From a virus, in the IMG/VR virus record IMGVR_UViG_3300019764_000017, positions 1 to 28,877 of that record: a DNA stretch of 28,877 nt, one strand, 5' to 3'. The position numbers and the translations under genes were made by a program. The first letter of the stretch is position 1. Each line of letters opens with the position of its first letter. The notes beneath the pieces are model-generated. The model searched no databases. It saw nothing but the letters and a program-made list of their open reading frames with translations, and was not told where the DNA came from. Positions 7,802 through 15,394 of the stretch are shown one piece after another.

Positions 7802-8233
7802 ATGACAACAATAGCATACAAAAACAATCAGATAGCGTATGATAGTCAGGCAACTAGAGGAGATACGATAGTAAACGTTGAGTTTGATAAAAAGATTGAA
7901 GCTGAAGGGTATAAGTTCTTTTTCTCTGGATCTACAACTCAGTTCGACACACTGATTGAGTTGTTTTTCAATGGACACAAAACAACGAAAATCGACGCTA
8001 CAGCAGCATTTGTTATAACGCCAGAAAATGAGGTGCTGATTGCTGCTTTTGATGATGACGGGACTGTAATCTCAGATCAGGTGGTAAACGGGGAAATATA
8101 CGCCATAGGCAGCGGTTCACTGTTTGCGATCGGCGCAATGGACTCAGGGTTGAGCGCGTATGATGCTGTATGTATTGCTGCTAAGCGCGACCCGTACACC
8201 GGCGGAACGATTAAGACTTATACGATAGGGTAA
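7802..8233 (+). CDS. HslV/proteasome-like Ntn-hydrolase
   Basis: ATG 7802 is chosen over the upstream GTG 7793 because AGGTGG sits at 7791-7796. Removal of Met would expose Thr1 (TTIAYKNNQIAYDSQATRGD), which resembles the mature N-terminus of HslV, with Asp13 and Lys30 near the positions of its conserved Asp17 and Lys33. An FSGS block follows at the place of the HslV FAGG motif, and the C-terminus has IGSGSLFAIGAMDSG and AAKRDPYTGG. The length (143 aa) is shorter than HslV (about 175). Similar proteins occur in phages with no established substrate. It could be a protease or a structural relative; catalytic activity is inference. Confidence 0.75.
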   Translation: MTTIAYKNNQIAYDSQATRGDTIVNVEFDKKIEAEGYKFFFSGSTTQFDTLIELFFNGHKTTKIDATAAFVITPENEVLIAAFDDDGTVISDQVVNGEIYAIGSGSLFAIGAMDSGLSAYDAVCIAAKRDPYTGGTIKTYTIG

Positions 8234-8238
8234 TTATA

Positions 8239-8260
8239 AGCCGCCTTCGGGCGGTTTTTT
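8239..8260 (+). terminator. Rho-independent terminator
   Basis: A CCGCC/GGCGG stem, extended by flanking pairs, is closed by a TTCG tetraloop (8246-8249) and followed by six T (8255-8260). It is the cleanest terminator in the window and ends the dnaN / Ntn-hydrolase unit. Confidence 0.9.
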
Positions 8261-8268
8261 GCTACAAT
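8260..8268 (+). promoter_or_regulatory. Extended -10 promoter
   Basis: TGCTACAAT at 8260-8268 begins at the last T of the terminator. No good -35 is visible because the terminator stem occupies that place, so recognition would rely on the extended -10. It would drive the DUF3307 and MuF genes. Confidence 0.5.
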
Positions 8269-8295
8269 ACACTATTTACATCAGCGAGTTGAGAC

Positions 8296-8670
8296 ATGAC
8301 AACAATTATACTTATGCTTTTTGCATTTCAAATCAAACACTTCATTGCAGATTACCCCCTGCAAAATACATATATGCTAGGAAAGTTTAAAGAGTATGGA
8401 TGGGTTGCTCCATTGTCGGTCCACTGTGCGGTTCATTCTTTAATTACTTTTTTGATTTGTTCTTATTTTGGGTTTTATGTTGCTATTTTAGCAGCTTGTT
8501 TTGATTTTGTTATCCATTTTACAATGGATCGGATTAAAGCATCACCAAAGTTGTTAGGGAGATACAAACAAGACAATCCAAAATTTTGGTGGGCTCTTGG
8601 TTTTGACCAGATGGTTCATCACTTAACGCACTATTTAATAATCTTTGCCGTTGTGGGGATGGGTGCATGA
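8296..8670 (+). CDS. DUF3307 family integral membrane protein
   Basis: A 124-residue protein with three or four hydrophobic segments and the DUF3307 hallmarks: FQIKHFIADYPLQNTYMLGK, GWVAPLSVHCAVHSLITFL, DFVIHFTMDRIK, and DQMVHHLTHYLII. The conserved His and Asp residues lie in membrane segments. The family is widespread in bacteria and phages and has no established function. The gene overlaps the following head-protein gene by 4 nt. Confidence 0.85.
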   Translation: MTTIILMLFAFQIKHFIADYPLQNTYMLGKFKEYGWVAPLSVHCAVHSLITFLICSYFGFYVAILAACFDFVIHFTMDRIKASPKLLGRYKQDNPKFWWALGFDQMVHHLTHYLIIFAVVGMGA

Positions 8671-9896
8671 CAACACTATCACAAGAGATTTTCATGCTAT
8701 CAGTGAGTCATGCTCACTATCGTAACCGTTACGGCGCGCACGTTGCTAATCAGGCGATTGAACGGATTGCTAAAGCTTATCCAGAGTCGCGGAACATATT
8801 GGTCGCTAACATCGAAAAGCTGCGCGAGGCTTACGACAATGACAATACGCCCACTAAGCGTAAGTTTCGTCGAGTCGTCGATGAAGTTGTTGATATGATC
8901 TATGAATATAGATTGCCGTTCTACGATGAGACGTTTCAGTATATCGACGAATCAATGATTGAGTTCAGCGAATACGAAGCGAAGTACAATCAAGAGAACA
9001 TTTACAACAAAGCAGCTGAAGATACTTTCGATGGATTGCCTATCGTCCTTTTGTTTGCTGGCGTATCCGGCGCTGCGGTGTACGCTGCAACAATGAATAG
9101 CGAATTGTCGCTTGGCGGTAGGTTAAGCGGTACGCTGAATAACCTGCTAAAAGGTATTCCAGCATCAGAGCGTCAGCGGATGAAAGACTCGTTGCGGTCA
9201 CTGTTCAACGGCAAAACAGCATCAAATCAGCAAATCATTCGTTCTATATTCAACAAGAAAAAGAACAATGCTGTTGAATCAATCAGTCGAAGCAGTATCG
9301 ACTCGATAACTAGAACATCGGTTAATAGCGCAGGGAACCAAGCGGCTAGGCTAACAGCTCAGGCCAATGAAGACCTGATCCGCGGCTATCGCAATGTGGC
9401 AGTATTTGATAATCGCATCTCTGCTATATGTAAGTCGATAGCGCTGAAATACAAAGACACTGTTCTGCCGAACTACGACGACTTTCCACCGGTTCCAAGG
9501 CATTTGCGGTGCCGGTCAATGATTCAGCTAGTAATGAAACCGTGGGGCGAAGTGCTGGGAACCGGCAAGATAGGAATCAAGCAAGACAACGGAAAGATTA
9601 AATATTTTGCCGGCGCTAAGAAAGCAACTCCGGCGCAGATACAAGACACGCTAGAGAAAGAAGGCTTAACCAATCTACAGATAACACAATTCATGGAGCG
9701 ACTGCGAGGAGAAACCAGCGAAACGACGCTAGCGGGATTTGTTGCAGAGCAAAAGCGGCGTGGCAATCGTGAATTTCTTGATTCGTTTTTCGATAGCAAA
9801 GAGCGCGCTCAGATGTATATTGACGGAAAATACACGGCTGATCAGTTGTTTGACTTAGAGTCACGAAAGCCTATGCCGTTGGAATTGTTGCGCTAA
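8667..9896 (+). CDS. MuF-like minor head (head morphogenesis) protein
   Basis: A 409-residue protein with a MuF / SPP1 gp7-type domain in its second half: RTSVNSAGNQAARLTAQAN (about 216-234), then VAVFDNRISAIC (C255), PPVPRHLRCRS (H279, C282). This D..R....C..PP..H..C arrangement is the family signature. Such proteins sit near the portal inside the head and assist assembly or DNA ejection. The N-terminal 200 residues are helical and unassigned; about 120-145 is hydrophobic (LPIVLLFAGVSGAAVYA) and could insert in a membrane. It is placed between metabolic genes instead of next to a portal gene, which is unusual. Confidence 0.8.
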   Translation: MTTLSQEIFMLSVSHAHYRNRYGAHVANQAIERIAKAYPESRNILVANIEKLREAYDNDNTPTKRKFRRVVDEVVDMIYEYRLPFYDETFQYIDESMIEFSEYEAKYNQENIYNKAAEDTFDGLPIVLLFAGVSGAAVYAATMNSELSLGGRLSGTLNNLLKGIPASERQRMKDSLRSLFNGKTASNQQIIRSIFNKKKNNAVESISRSSIDSITRTSVNSAGNQAARLTAQANEDLIRGYRNVAVFDNRISAICKSIALKYKDTVLPNYDDFPPVPRHLRCRSMIQLVMKPWGEVLGTGKIGIKQDNGKIKYFAGAKKATPAQIQDTLEKEGLTNLQITQFMERLRGETSETTLAGFVAEQKRRGNREFLDSFFDSKERAQMYIDGKYTADQLFDLESRKPMPLELLR

Positions 9897-9902
9897 AAGC
9901 AG

Positions 9903-9931
9903 TTGACATCAATCAAGCACTAACGCATAAT
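9903..9931 (+). promoter_or_regulatory. Sigma70 promoter of the helicase/methyltransferase operon
   Basis: TTGACA (9903-9908) and CATAAT (9926-9931) with a 17-bp spacer. The last three bases of the -10 are also part of the 5' arm of the terminator at 9929-9955, so RNA started here (about 9938) begins in the hairpin loop. Confidence 0.75.
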
Positions 9932-9958
9932 CCCTGTATCGTTAATATGGGGATTTTT
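9929..9958 (+). terminator. Terminator overlapping a promoter
   Basis: AATCCC (9929-9934) pairs with GGGATT (9950-9955) and the T run continues to 9958. It would end transcription from the MuF gene. The loop is 15 nt, so the hairpin is of moderate strength. Confidence 0.6.
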
Positions 9959-9973
9959 ATTTAAGGGGTATTT

Positions 9974-11347
9974 ATGGGAAGTTATGAGGAATTTATTGCA
10001 AACAAGCGGCACTCTATAGGCAACTTTGGTTTCGAGCCGATTTGGATGCCGAATGATGCTTTTGATTTTCAGGAGTCAATCATTGCAAGGTCTGTAAACA
10101 AGGGTCGAATAGGTGTTTTTGCTGATACAGGTCTTGGAAAGACGCTAATTCAATTATCTATTGCTCAGAACGTGGTTGAAAAAACAAATAAGCGCGTATT
10201 GATTTTGACGCCGCTTGCAGTAGCATTTCAATTTCTGAACGAGTCTGATCGAATTGGCATATGTGACATAGTTCATAGTAAGGACGGTAAGCACAATAAG
10301 AAAATAGTTATATGTAACTACGAACGATTGCACTATTTAAACCCGAATGACTTTGAGTGTGTGATGCTTGATGAATCTAGCATTCTTAAGAATTTCGACG
10401 GAAAGATTAAGGCTGAAATTATAGCGTTTATCAAGCGCGTAAAGTATCGGGTCTTGTCAACTGCTACGCCGTCTCCTAACGATTTTATCGAGCTAGGCAA
10501 CAGCTCAGAAGCGCTAGGATATATGGGATATATGGATATGCTTACGAAGTTCTTCAAAAGCAATCAAAATAGCGCAGACAGTAGGAATCGAAACATAGGT
10601 GAGAAATTCTACCTAAAGCCGCACGCAGAAAAAGACTTTTTTGCATGGGTTAACCAGTGGGCAATTATGGTTAAGCGTCCGTCTGATTTAGGGTTTAGTG
10701 ATGAGCGCTATGTATTGCCTGAGTTGCACACCAACAAACATATTGTAAACAACAATAATATGTTCGAGGTAAACGGCCAGTCATCATTGTTTGTTATGCC
10801 TGCAACTAGATTAACTGAGGTGCGAGCTGAACAAAAAGCAACAGTAAAAGAACGCTGTGAGAAAGCGGTGGAGTTGGCTAGCGGTAAAACATCAGTGTAT
10901 TGGTGTAATCTAAATGAAGAGAGTTCGTTACTAAAAGAGCTTGATGGAGACGCCGTAGAGATTAGGGGAGGGATGAGTATTGATAAAAAAGAGGAGTTGC
11001 TAATAGCGTTTGCTAATGGTGAGATAGATCGACTAATTACAAAGGCTAAGATGACGTCAATGGGACTTAATTGGCAGCATTGTAACCATACTGTTTATTT
11101 CCCGACTTACTCATATGAGCAATATTATCAAGCAATCCGCAGATTCTGGAGATTTGGACAGAAAAACGAGGTTACTTGCGACATGGTAATTAGCGAAGGA
11201 CAGACAAGAGTTTTAGAAGCAATAGATCAAAAAACGCAAAAAGCTATTGAACTTTATGAAAATCTAGTTCAGAATGCAAATCGTGATTTTAGTCACACAG
11301 TTAAAGAATTCAACAAAGAAACAGTATTGCCGGGGTTTTTGAAATGA
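9974..11347 (+). CDS. SNF2-like superfamily 2 DNA helicase/translocase
   Basis: A 457-residue ATP-dependent helicase or translocase. Walker A is DTGLGKT at 51-57; motif II is DESS at 133-136, instead of DEAH; motif III is STATPSPND at 162-170; motif VI is QAIRRFWRFGQ at 386-396, with TSMGLNWQHC as motif V shortly before. There is no visible nuclease domain. AAGGGG precedes the ATG. It overlaps the methyltransferase gene by 4 nt, so the two are made together. Such helicase/methylase neighbours are seen in other phages; whether the helicase translocates for modification, restriction or something else is not known from the sequence. Confidence 0.87.
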   Translation: MGSYEEFIANKRHSIGNFGFEPIWMPNDAFDFQESIIARSVNKGRIGVFADTGLGKTLIQLSIAQNVVEKTNKRVLILTPLAVAFQFLNESDRIGICDIVHSKDGKHNKKIVICNYERLHYLNPNDFECVMLDESSILKNFDGKIKAEIIAFIKRVKYRVLSTATPSPNDFIELGNSSEALGYMGYMDMLTKFFKSNQNSADSRNRNIGEKFYLKPHAEKDFFAWVNQWAIMVKRPSDLGFSDERYVLPELHTNKHIVNNNNMFEVNGQSSLFVMPATRLTEVRAEQKATVKERCEKAVELASGKTSVYWCNLNEESSLLKELDGDAVEIRGGMSIDKKEELLIAFANGEIDRLITKAKMTSMGLNWQHCNHTVYFPTYSYEQYYQAIRRFWRFGQKNEVTCDMVISEGQTRVLEAIDQKTQKAIELYENLVQNANRDFSHTVKEFNKETVLPGFLK

Positions 11348-12363
11348 GTTACACAAAAGAACAGTTAATTACAGATCGTTATGGAATTTACAATAGCGAT
11401 TGCATGGAAATTTTGCCAACGATTCCTGATAAGTCTGTCGATTTATCAATCTATAGCCCCCCGTTTGCTGGGCTGTATAACTATAGTTCAAGCGAGCGTG
11501 ATTTTTCAAACTGTGAAAGCAAAGAGCAGTTTTTGGAACAGTATGATTTTTTGGTTTCAGAGATTGCTCGCGTTACAAAGCCCGGTCGAATCACCGCAGT
11601 TCACTGTACTGATGTGTTTGATAACTCTTGTTTTTTGTGGGACTTTCCGCACGAGATTATTAAAATTCATGCTAAATATGGTTTTCACTACAGAAACAGA
11701 ATCACAGTATGGAAAGAGCCACTAAAAGTCAGAATGCGAACAATGGTTAAAAGCTTGATGCATAAGCTAATCGTTGAAGACTCTACGCAGTGCTTCACTG
11801 CAATGCCAGACTATGTTTTGATATTTACGCGCAACGGCGAAAACGAAGTACCGGTTACTCATTCGCGTGGCCTTACTCAGTATTTCGGCGATACGCCAAT
11901 ATTGCCCAACATTCTACAGGCGTTCAATAACGCAAATGACACGAAGTTTAATTCTGATGAGTTGTGGGAATATTTAAACAACACATTTCATGATCATCAA
12001 GACCCGAAAAGCAACAAGTTGTCGCACTACATCTGGCAGCGATACGCCTCCAGCGTATGGGATGATATTCGTATTGATAATGTATTACCATTTCGTGACT
12101 CGAAAGAAGAAGACGATGAGAAACACGTGCACCCATTGCAGCTAGACGTAATTGATCGACTTGTTGAGATGTACAGCAATCCTGATGAAATTGTATTAAC
12201 TCCATTTATGGGCGTTGGTAGCGAAGTTTACAGCCCTGTTTCACTTGGACGAAAGGCTATTGGAGTGGAGCTAAAGGACAGTTATTTCAAACAAGCAAAA
12301 ATCAATTTATCTTTATCTGAAAACCGATTCGAGAAGAAGTCGGAGCAAGCAAGCCTTCTGTGA
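11344..12363 (+). CDS. DNA methyltransferase, beta-type (N4-cytosine or N6-adenine)
   Basis: A 339-residue SAM-dependent DNA methyltransferase. Catalytic motif IV is SPPF at 38-41, close to the N-terminus, and the SAM-binding motif I is FMGVG at 288-292, followed by GRKAIGVELKDSYF; this order defines the beta class. SPPF favours N4-cytosine methylation over the DPPY typical of N6-adenine enzymes, but does not settle it. The middle (residues 100-260) is unusually long and may hold the target-recognition part. It is coupled to the helicase and followed by a terminator. No endonuclease gene is adjacent, so self-protection or regulation is likelier than restriction. Confidence 0.9.
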   Translation: MSYTKEQLITDRYGIYNSDCMEILPTIPDKSVDLSIYSPPFAGLYNYSSSERDFSNCESKEQFLEQYDFLVSEIARVTKPGRITAVHCTDVFDNSCFLWDFPHEIIKIHAKYGFHYRNRITVWKEPLKVRMRTMVKSLMHKLIVEDSTQCFTAMPDYVLIFTRNGENEVPVTHSRGLTQYFGDTPILPNILQAFNNANDTKFNSDELWEYLNNTFHDHQDPKSNKLSHYIWQRYASSVWDDIRIDNVLPFRDSKEEDDEKHVHPLQLDVIDRLVEMYSNPDEIVLTPFMGVGSEVYSPVSLGRKAIGVELKDSYFKQAKINLSLSENRFEKKSEQASLL

Positions 12364-12369
12364 TACCAT
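12361..12369 (+). promoter_or_regulatory. Possible extended -10 promoter abutting a terminator
   Basis: TGATACCAT at 12361-12369 fits TGnTAnnAT and lies directly before the terminator stem (12370). There is no recognisable -35. It is listed mainly because it repeats the -10/hairpin geometry seen at 6002, 9926 and 19927. Confidence 0.35.
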
Positions 12370-12392
12370 AGCCCCTTCATTGGGGCTTTTTT
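12370..12392 (+). terminator. Rho-independent terminator after the methyltransferase
   Basis: AGCCCC (12370-12375) pairs with GGGGCT (12382-12387), loop TTCATT, and six T at 12387-12392. Confidence 0.85.
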
Positions 12393-12405
12393 ATGAGTTA
12401 TACGT

Positions 12406-12669
12406 ATGGATGAGATAGATTACGCACAAGAGCTAGAGCAATTGCAGCGCGACGAGGCAATCGGTAAGAGTCAAGACAAGATAAAGCACGAGCGCGAACG
12501 TCTGCAAATGATGCAAGAAAAAGGTATACATAATGCTTGCAAGTATTGTTCGGAACCGTTAGACTGTTACGACTACTCATTCTGCAAGCCGGAAAAAGAC
12601 TGGTCTTGTAGCGAGGAGTTCTATAAAGAAAAGCGAGCCCTAGAGTCAGGGCGAACAGTGAGGGTGTAG
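12406..12669 (+). CDS. Small zinc-finger protein, TraR/DksA-like N-terminus
   Basis: An 87-residue protein. The start MDEIDYAQELEQLQRDEAI resembles the N-terminal helix of phage TraR/DksA-type proteins, which act on RNA polymerase. Cysteines C45, C48 (CKYC), C54, C60 and C68 could bind zinc, but their spacing differs from the CxxC-x17-CxxC of DksA, so the relation is uncertain. The ribosome-binding site is weak; the leader from the putative promoter would be about 30 nt. It opens the operon ending with the lysis genes. Confidence 0.65.
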   Translation: MDEIDYAQELEQLQRDEAIGKSQDKIKHERERLQMMQEKGIHNACKYCSEPLDCYDYSFCKPEKDWSCSEEFYKEKRALESGRTVRV

Positions 12670-12671
12670 GA

Positions 12672-13181
12672 ATGGATGTGAGTAAGTTGGATTGCAAGTC
12701 TATTATAGAGAATGCGCCGGATGGGTGGGTTTATTATGATCATTTAGATTGTAGATATTTAAAGGTTATAAATGATTCTCACTTAAGCGTATGGGGAGAT
12801 AATCTGTCATATTGGTCTCCTCCTATACCAATAGTTGATCTTATTAGTGATTACGGGATTGTTACTGGACGAATGGCAACCCGCGAAGAAATCGAGCAGT
12901 CTGCGGGAGTTGCGCCTGCCGTATCTGTTGACTCGCACTATCAGAAATACGTTTATCGAGTTAAGCTGTCTGATCAAGACGTTAAAAACGGTTTCCTAGA
13001 TGTTAAACTCGACCCGTATCGGGTTGCCAGTGTTTGCGGCGTTGGTGGCGGAGCGCTTGAGCACTGTCTTAAAAAAGCCATGCGAGGAACCGACAAAGGG
13101 CATGATTTGCGCTATGTTTATAACGAGATAATCAAAGCCGCGATGCGTGGTATTGAAATGATTGATGAGGATTTGAAATGA
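12672..13181 (+). CDS. Unknown phage protein (169 aa), paralogous N-terminal module
   Basis: It starts at ATG 12672 after GTGTAGGA. The N-terminus (LDCKSIIENAPDGWVYYDH) and the TREEIEQ segment near residue 72 are shared with the next gene, and a 20-nt identical stretch is found at 12687-12706 and 13193-13212. The C-terminal half (KYVYRVKLSDQDVKNGFLDV then KLDPYRVASVCGVGGGALEH and LKKAMRGTDKGHD) looks like a separate, conserved phage domain that the next gene lacks. Function is unknown. Its stop overlaps the next start. Confidence 0.75.
   Translation: MDVSKLDCKSIIENAPDGWVYYDHLDCRYLKVINDSHLSVWGDNLSYWSPPIPIVDLISDYGIVTGRMATREEIEQSAGVAPAVSVDSHYQKYVYRVKLSDQDVKNGFLDVKLDPYRVASVCGVGGGALEHCLKKAMRGTDKGHDLRYVYNEIIKAAMRGIEMIDEDLK
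12687..12706 (+). repeat. 20-nt direct repeat, copy 1 (paralogous N-termini)
   Basis: This 20-nt sequence, starting TTGGATTGCAAG, is repeated exactly at 13193-13212. It encodes LDCKSII in both genes and marks a recent or constrained duplication. Confidence 0.9.
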
Positions 13182-13609
13182 AAGCAAGCGAATTGGATTG
13201 CAAGTCTATTATCAGGAATGCGCCTATCGGTTGGACGCACTACGAAATAAAAACATCAAAAAACTGGGTTCCCAACTATTATAATGACACAGAAAAAGAT
13301 GCAAAAATCTGGGATTGGACTGAAGGGAGATGGAGCTATATTCCATCTATTCCTGAAAACGGTTCTATTATCGGCATGAAGCAAATAGAAAATCTATTCA
13401 CTCGCGAAGAAATCGAAGAGCAAGCATACCCAGACTACGTAAAAACATATCTAAAGCGAGGCGGAATTAATAACGATAAGCTTTTGCTTGTTGATGACCG
13501 AGGTGCTGTGATTGGTAGGCAGATTGAAAACGTTTTGAATTTTGATTTAGAAAACCAGTCTGCCACGGTAACGATTGTGTTTGACGGCTTTTATGAGGAT
13601 TTGAAATGA
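13178..13609 (+). CDS. Unknown phage protein (143 aa), paralogue of the preceding N-terminus
   Basis: The N-terminus LDCKSIIRNAPIGWTHYEIK and the FTREEIEEQ segment match those of the upstream gene; the C-terminal part (LLLVDDRGAVIGRQIENVLN) is unrelated. So the module was duplicated and joined to a different second half. The junction sequence ATGAGGATTTGAAATGA, which carries ribosome-binding site, stop and next start, occurs before this gene (13165-13181) and again before the next (13593-13609). Function unknown. Confidence 0.75.
   Translation: MKASELDCKSIIRNAPIGWTHYEIKTSKNWVPNYYNDTEKDAKIWDWTEGRWSYIPSIPENGSIIGMKQIENLFTREEIEEQAYPDYVKTYLKRGGINNDKLLLVDDRGAVIGRQIENVLNFDLENQSATVTIVFDGFYEDLK
13193..13212 (+). 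repeat. 20-nt direct repeat, copy 2 (paralogous N-termini)
   Basis: Exact second copy of 12687-12706, at the same position in the downstream paralogue. Confidence 0.9.
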
Positions 13610-14115
13610 ACAACTACATACAGCTAGCAATGCGCACCAACTCACCAACGGTAGGCACTTACAACGTGCCTCCTGATATTCTACATGCGGCGCTTGGATT
13701 GGCGGACGAGATTCAAGAGTATAGCGATGCACCTGACACGGTAAATATGATCGAAGAGCTATCAGATCTATGTTGGTTCACGGCGCTAGCGTGTAATGCG
13801 AGCGACATCGTAATGGACTACTCATGCAAATCCCCGCCGTCATTGTATGAGTCTGTTAATGCCTATATTTCAATGATTAAGCGATGGTACGCTTACGGCA
13901 AAGTGCCGACTCACGCTGAAACAGCAAACGATCTGTATCATGTTGCTAGTGCGATTCGAGTGGCGTGCGAAAAATGGGGATATACTATTGATGATGTTAT
14001 GGAGATCAACATTAACAAGCTGTCAATACGTTATCCTGACAAATTCACGACAGAAAACGCTATTAATCGTGATATAATCGCAGAACGAGCAGAACTTGAA
14101 CGTATGACGAGGTAG
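13606..14115 (+). CDS. MazG-like nucleotide pyrophosphohydrolase
   Basis: A 169-residue all-alpha NTP pyrophosphohydrolase. The first motif is LHAALGLADEIQEYSD, giving the metal-binding acidic ExxE-type pattern, followed by MIEELSDLCWF with the EExxD helix. The C-terminal NINKLSIRYPDKF followed by TENAINRD is typical of phage MazG-like proteins. Such enzymes hydrolyse (d)NTPs to monophosphates and may clean up the nucleotide pool or lower alarmone levels. It is longer than a bare catalytic domain (about 100 aa), with an inserted helical region from 60 to 110. The start overlaps the preceding stop. Confidence 0.8.
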   Translation: MNNYIQLAMRTNSPTVGTYNVPPDILHAALGLADEIQEYSDAPDTVNMIEELSDLCWFTALACNASDIVMDYSCKSPPSLYESVNAYISMIKRWYAYGKVPTHAETANDLYHVASAIRVACEKWGYTIDDVMEININKLSIRYPDKFTTENAINRDIIAERAELERMTR

Positions 14116-14118
14116 ATC

Positions 14119-14340
14119 ATGTCACTACTGCAAGACAAATGCGGCAAAACATCAGCAATGCGGGTTGGGTTAATGTCCAGTCTTGCAGTAGGTGCGATAC
14201 TGTGTATCGGCGGATTGGTCGGGATTTTCACGGGTGCAGCAAATGCGATCGGTGCTATTAATGCTGGTGCTATGCTCATGGGCAGTAGCGGCTTCGCGAA
14301 AGCTGTGCAGTCGAAATACGAGGCTAAACATGTGGATTAG
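14119..14340 (+). CDS. Small two-span membrane protein, probable holin
   Basis: 73 residues with hydrophobic segments at about 15-38 (RVGLMSSLAVGAILCIGGLV onward) and about 40-57 (NAIGAINAGAMLMGSSGFA) and a short charged C-terminus (KAVQSKYEAKHVD). GAGGT precedes the ATG. It overlaps the start of the Rz gene by 11 nt, and the lysis context (Rz/Rz1 directly downstream) is the reason for the holin call. No endolysin is recognised nearby, so its partner is missing from this cluster. Confidence 0.6.
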   Translation: MSLLQDKCGKTSAMRVGLMSSLAVGAILCIGGLVGIFTGAANAIGAINAGAMLMGSSGFAKAVQSKYEAKHVD

Positions 14341-14620
14341 GTTGTTGCCGTATGCTGTCGTTGCTGGGCTGCTTGCGGCTGTTGGCTTCTGGGTTTATGG
14401 CTTAGGGTATAGCTCGTGCGAGGCTGATCATCTGAAAGCCGCTGAAGCAGCTAGACAAGCTCAATCAGAATTGTCAGACAAAGCAGACCAAGAAATCAAA
14501 GTCGAACGTTCCAAATCAGAAGCGAGGGTGAGAACAATCTATGTTGAAAAAGATGCCACTGGTTGCGGTGATTCTGCTCCTCCTGTCGGGGTGCTCAACT
14601 CATTACGTGACAGTGATTGA
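14330..14620 (+). CDS. Rz-like i-spanin
   Basis: 96 residues starting at ATG 14330 after GAGG with 7 nt spacing. It has an N-terminal membrane anchor (LLPYAVVAGLLAAVGFWVYG), then a long charged helical periplasmic part (HLKAAEAARQAQSELSDKAD, KVERSKSEARVRTI), as in Rz. The Rz1 gene begins inside it at 14541 in another frame, the classical overlapping spanin architecture. Together they would fuse inner and outer membranes at lysis. Confidence 0.85.
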   Translation: MWIRLLPYAVVAGLLAAVGFWVYGLGYSSCEADHLKAAEAARQAQSELSDKADQEIKVERSKSEARVRTIYVEKDATGCGDSAPPVGVLNSLRDSD

Positions 14621-14756
14621 TAAGCGATTGACAACGCCGTGCGATAAGCCTAAACTTGATGGCGAAACATGGCGAGACGTGGCAATACTTGCTGAGAGGC
14701 GCGGGTTGAGCATAGATGAGTGCAATATCAGGCTAAGAAAGATTCGCGGTGAATGA
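14541..14756 (+). CDS. Rz1-like o-spanin lipoprotein
   Basis: 71 residues with a lipoprotein signal peptide: KK, a hydrophobic core (LVAVILLLLSGC) and a lipobox LSGC with the acylated Cys at 18. It starts within the Rz frame and continues 136 nt past it, so the overlap is partial. The mature part is short but contains just one Pro and no proline-rich stretch beyond CDKPKLDG, unlike lambda Rz1. An alternative start is ATG 14553. It would be anchored in the outer membrane and bind Rz. Confidence 0.82.
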   Translation: MLKKMPLVAVILLLLSGCSTHYVTVIDKRLTTPCDKPKLDGETWRDVAILAERRGLSIDECNIRLRKIRGE

Positions 14757-14777
14757 TAATAATGTAGGAGAATATAA

Positions 14778-15089
14778 ATGGAAAAATACATAAACGAAGA
14801 CGGTAAAGTTGGCGTTTTAGTATCCGAAGGGCAGATATGGTCATTATATAGCGAAAAACCGTGGTTCTTTGCTATGGACAAAACGCTAATTGAAATGAAG
14901 TTAAATGATTTATGTAGGGATGATGTTATAGATTACATATCAAACTCCGTAGGGATTAACGATCACTACATGGGTGGGTGGAAAACGGCAAAGGTACATT
15001 GGGTAGACAAAGGAACTGTTTTTGTAATTGAAATGTTTGACGGCCACGAAATTCTAACACTTGCCTCAGATGTTTGCATGATAGCTTAA
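14778..15089 (+). CDS. Unknown phage protein (103 aa)
   Basis: ATG 14778 follows GTAGGAG with good spacing. The protein is soluble and acidic-aromatic, with probable beta strands at both ends (GKVGVLVSEGQIWSLYS; GTVFVIEMFDGHEILTL). No known motif. Its leader (AGGAGAATATAA) resembles that of the next gene (AGGATAATATAAA), so the two form a pair of small accessory genes between lysis and RNA regions. Confidence 0.7.
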   Translation: MEKYINEDGKVGVLVSEGQIWSLYSEKPWFFAMDKTLIEMKLNDLCRDDVIDYISNSVGINDHYMGGWKTAKVHWVDKGTVFVIEMFDGHEILTLASDVCMIA

Positions 15090-15111
15090 TGTTATTACAG
15101 GATAATATAAA

Positions 15112-15345
15112 ATGATTGAGTTTGTTACGGAAGGAAATAGTAAAAGTTTAACATTTAGTGATGTTGAAGATAATCAGTTTTTTGTTGATTTAGATGGGTT
15201 TCTTTGCCAGAAAATTGATCCAGATTCCTATACAATCGTCGCCGACAATGTTGGAAACCCTCATGGTGGTTATTTTGATGATGTTTTGGAAGAATCACCT
15301 ATCAAAAAGGTTTTACCGAGGGTAACTAAGATTAGGTTTGGTTGA
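15112..15345 (+). CDS. Unknown small phage protein (77 aa)
   Basis: ATG 15112 follows AGGATAATATAAA. The acidic product (FSDVEDNQFFVDLDGFL, FDDVLEESPIKKV) has no recognised motif. It is the last protein-coding gene before about 900 nt of RNA genes and leader sequence. Confidence 0.65.
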   Translation: MIEFVTEGNSKSLTFSDVEDNQFFVDLDGFLCQKIDPDSYTIVADNVGNPHGGYFDDVLEESPIKKVLPRVTKIRFG

Positions 15346-15394
15346 GGCTTATAGCCGGTTAATGTTAATTGCACAAGATGTTTTAAAATTTAGC

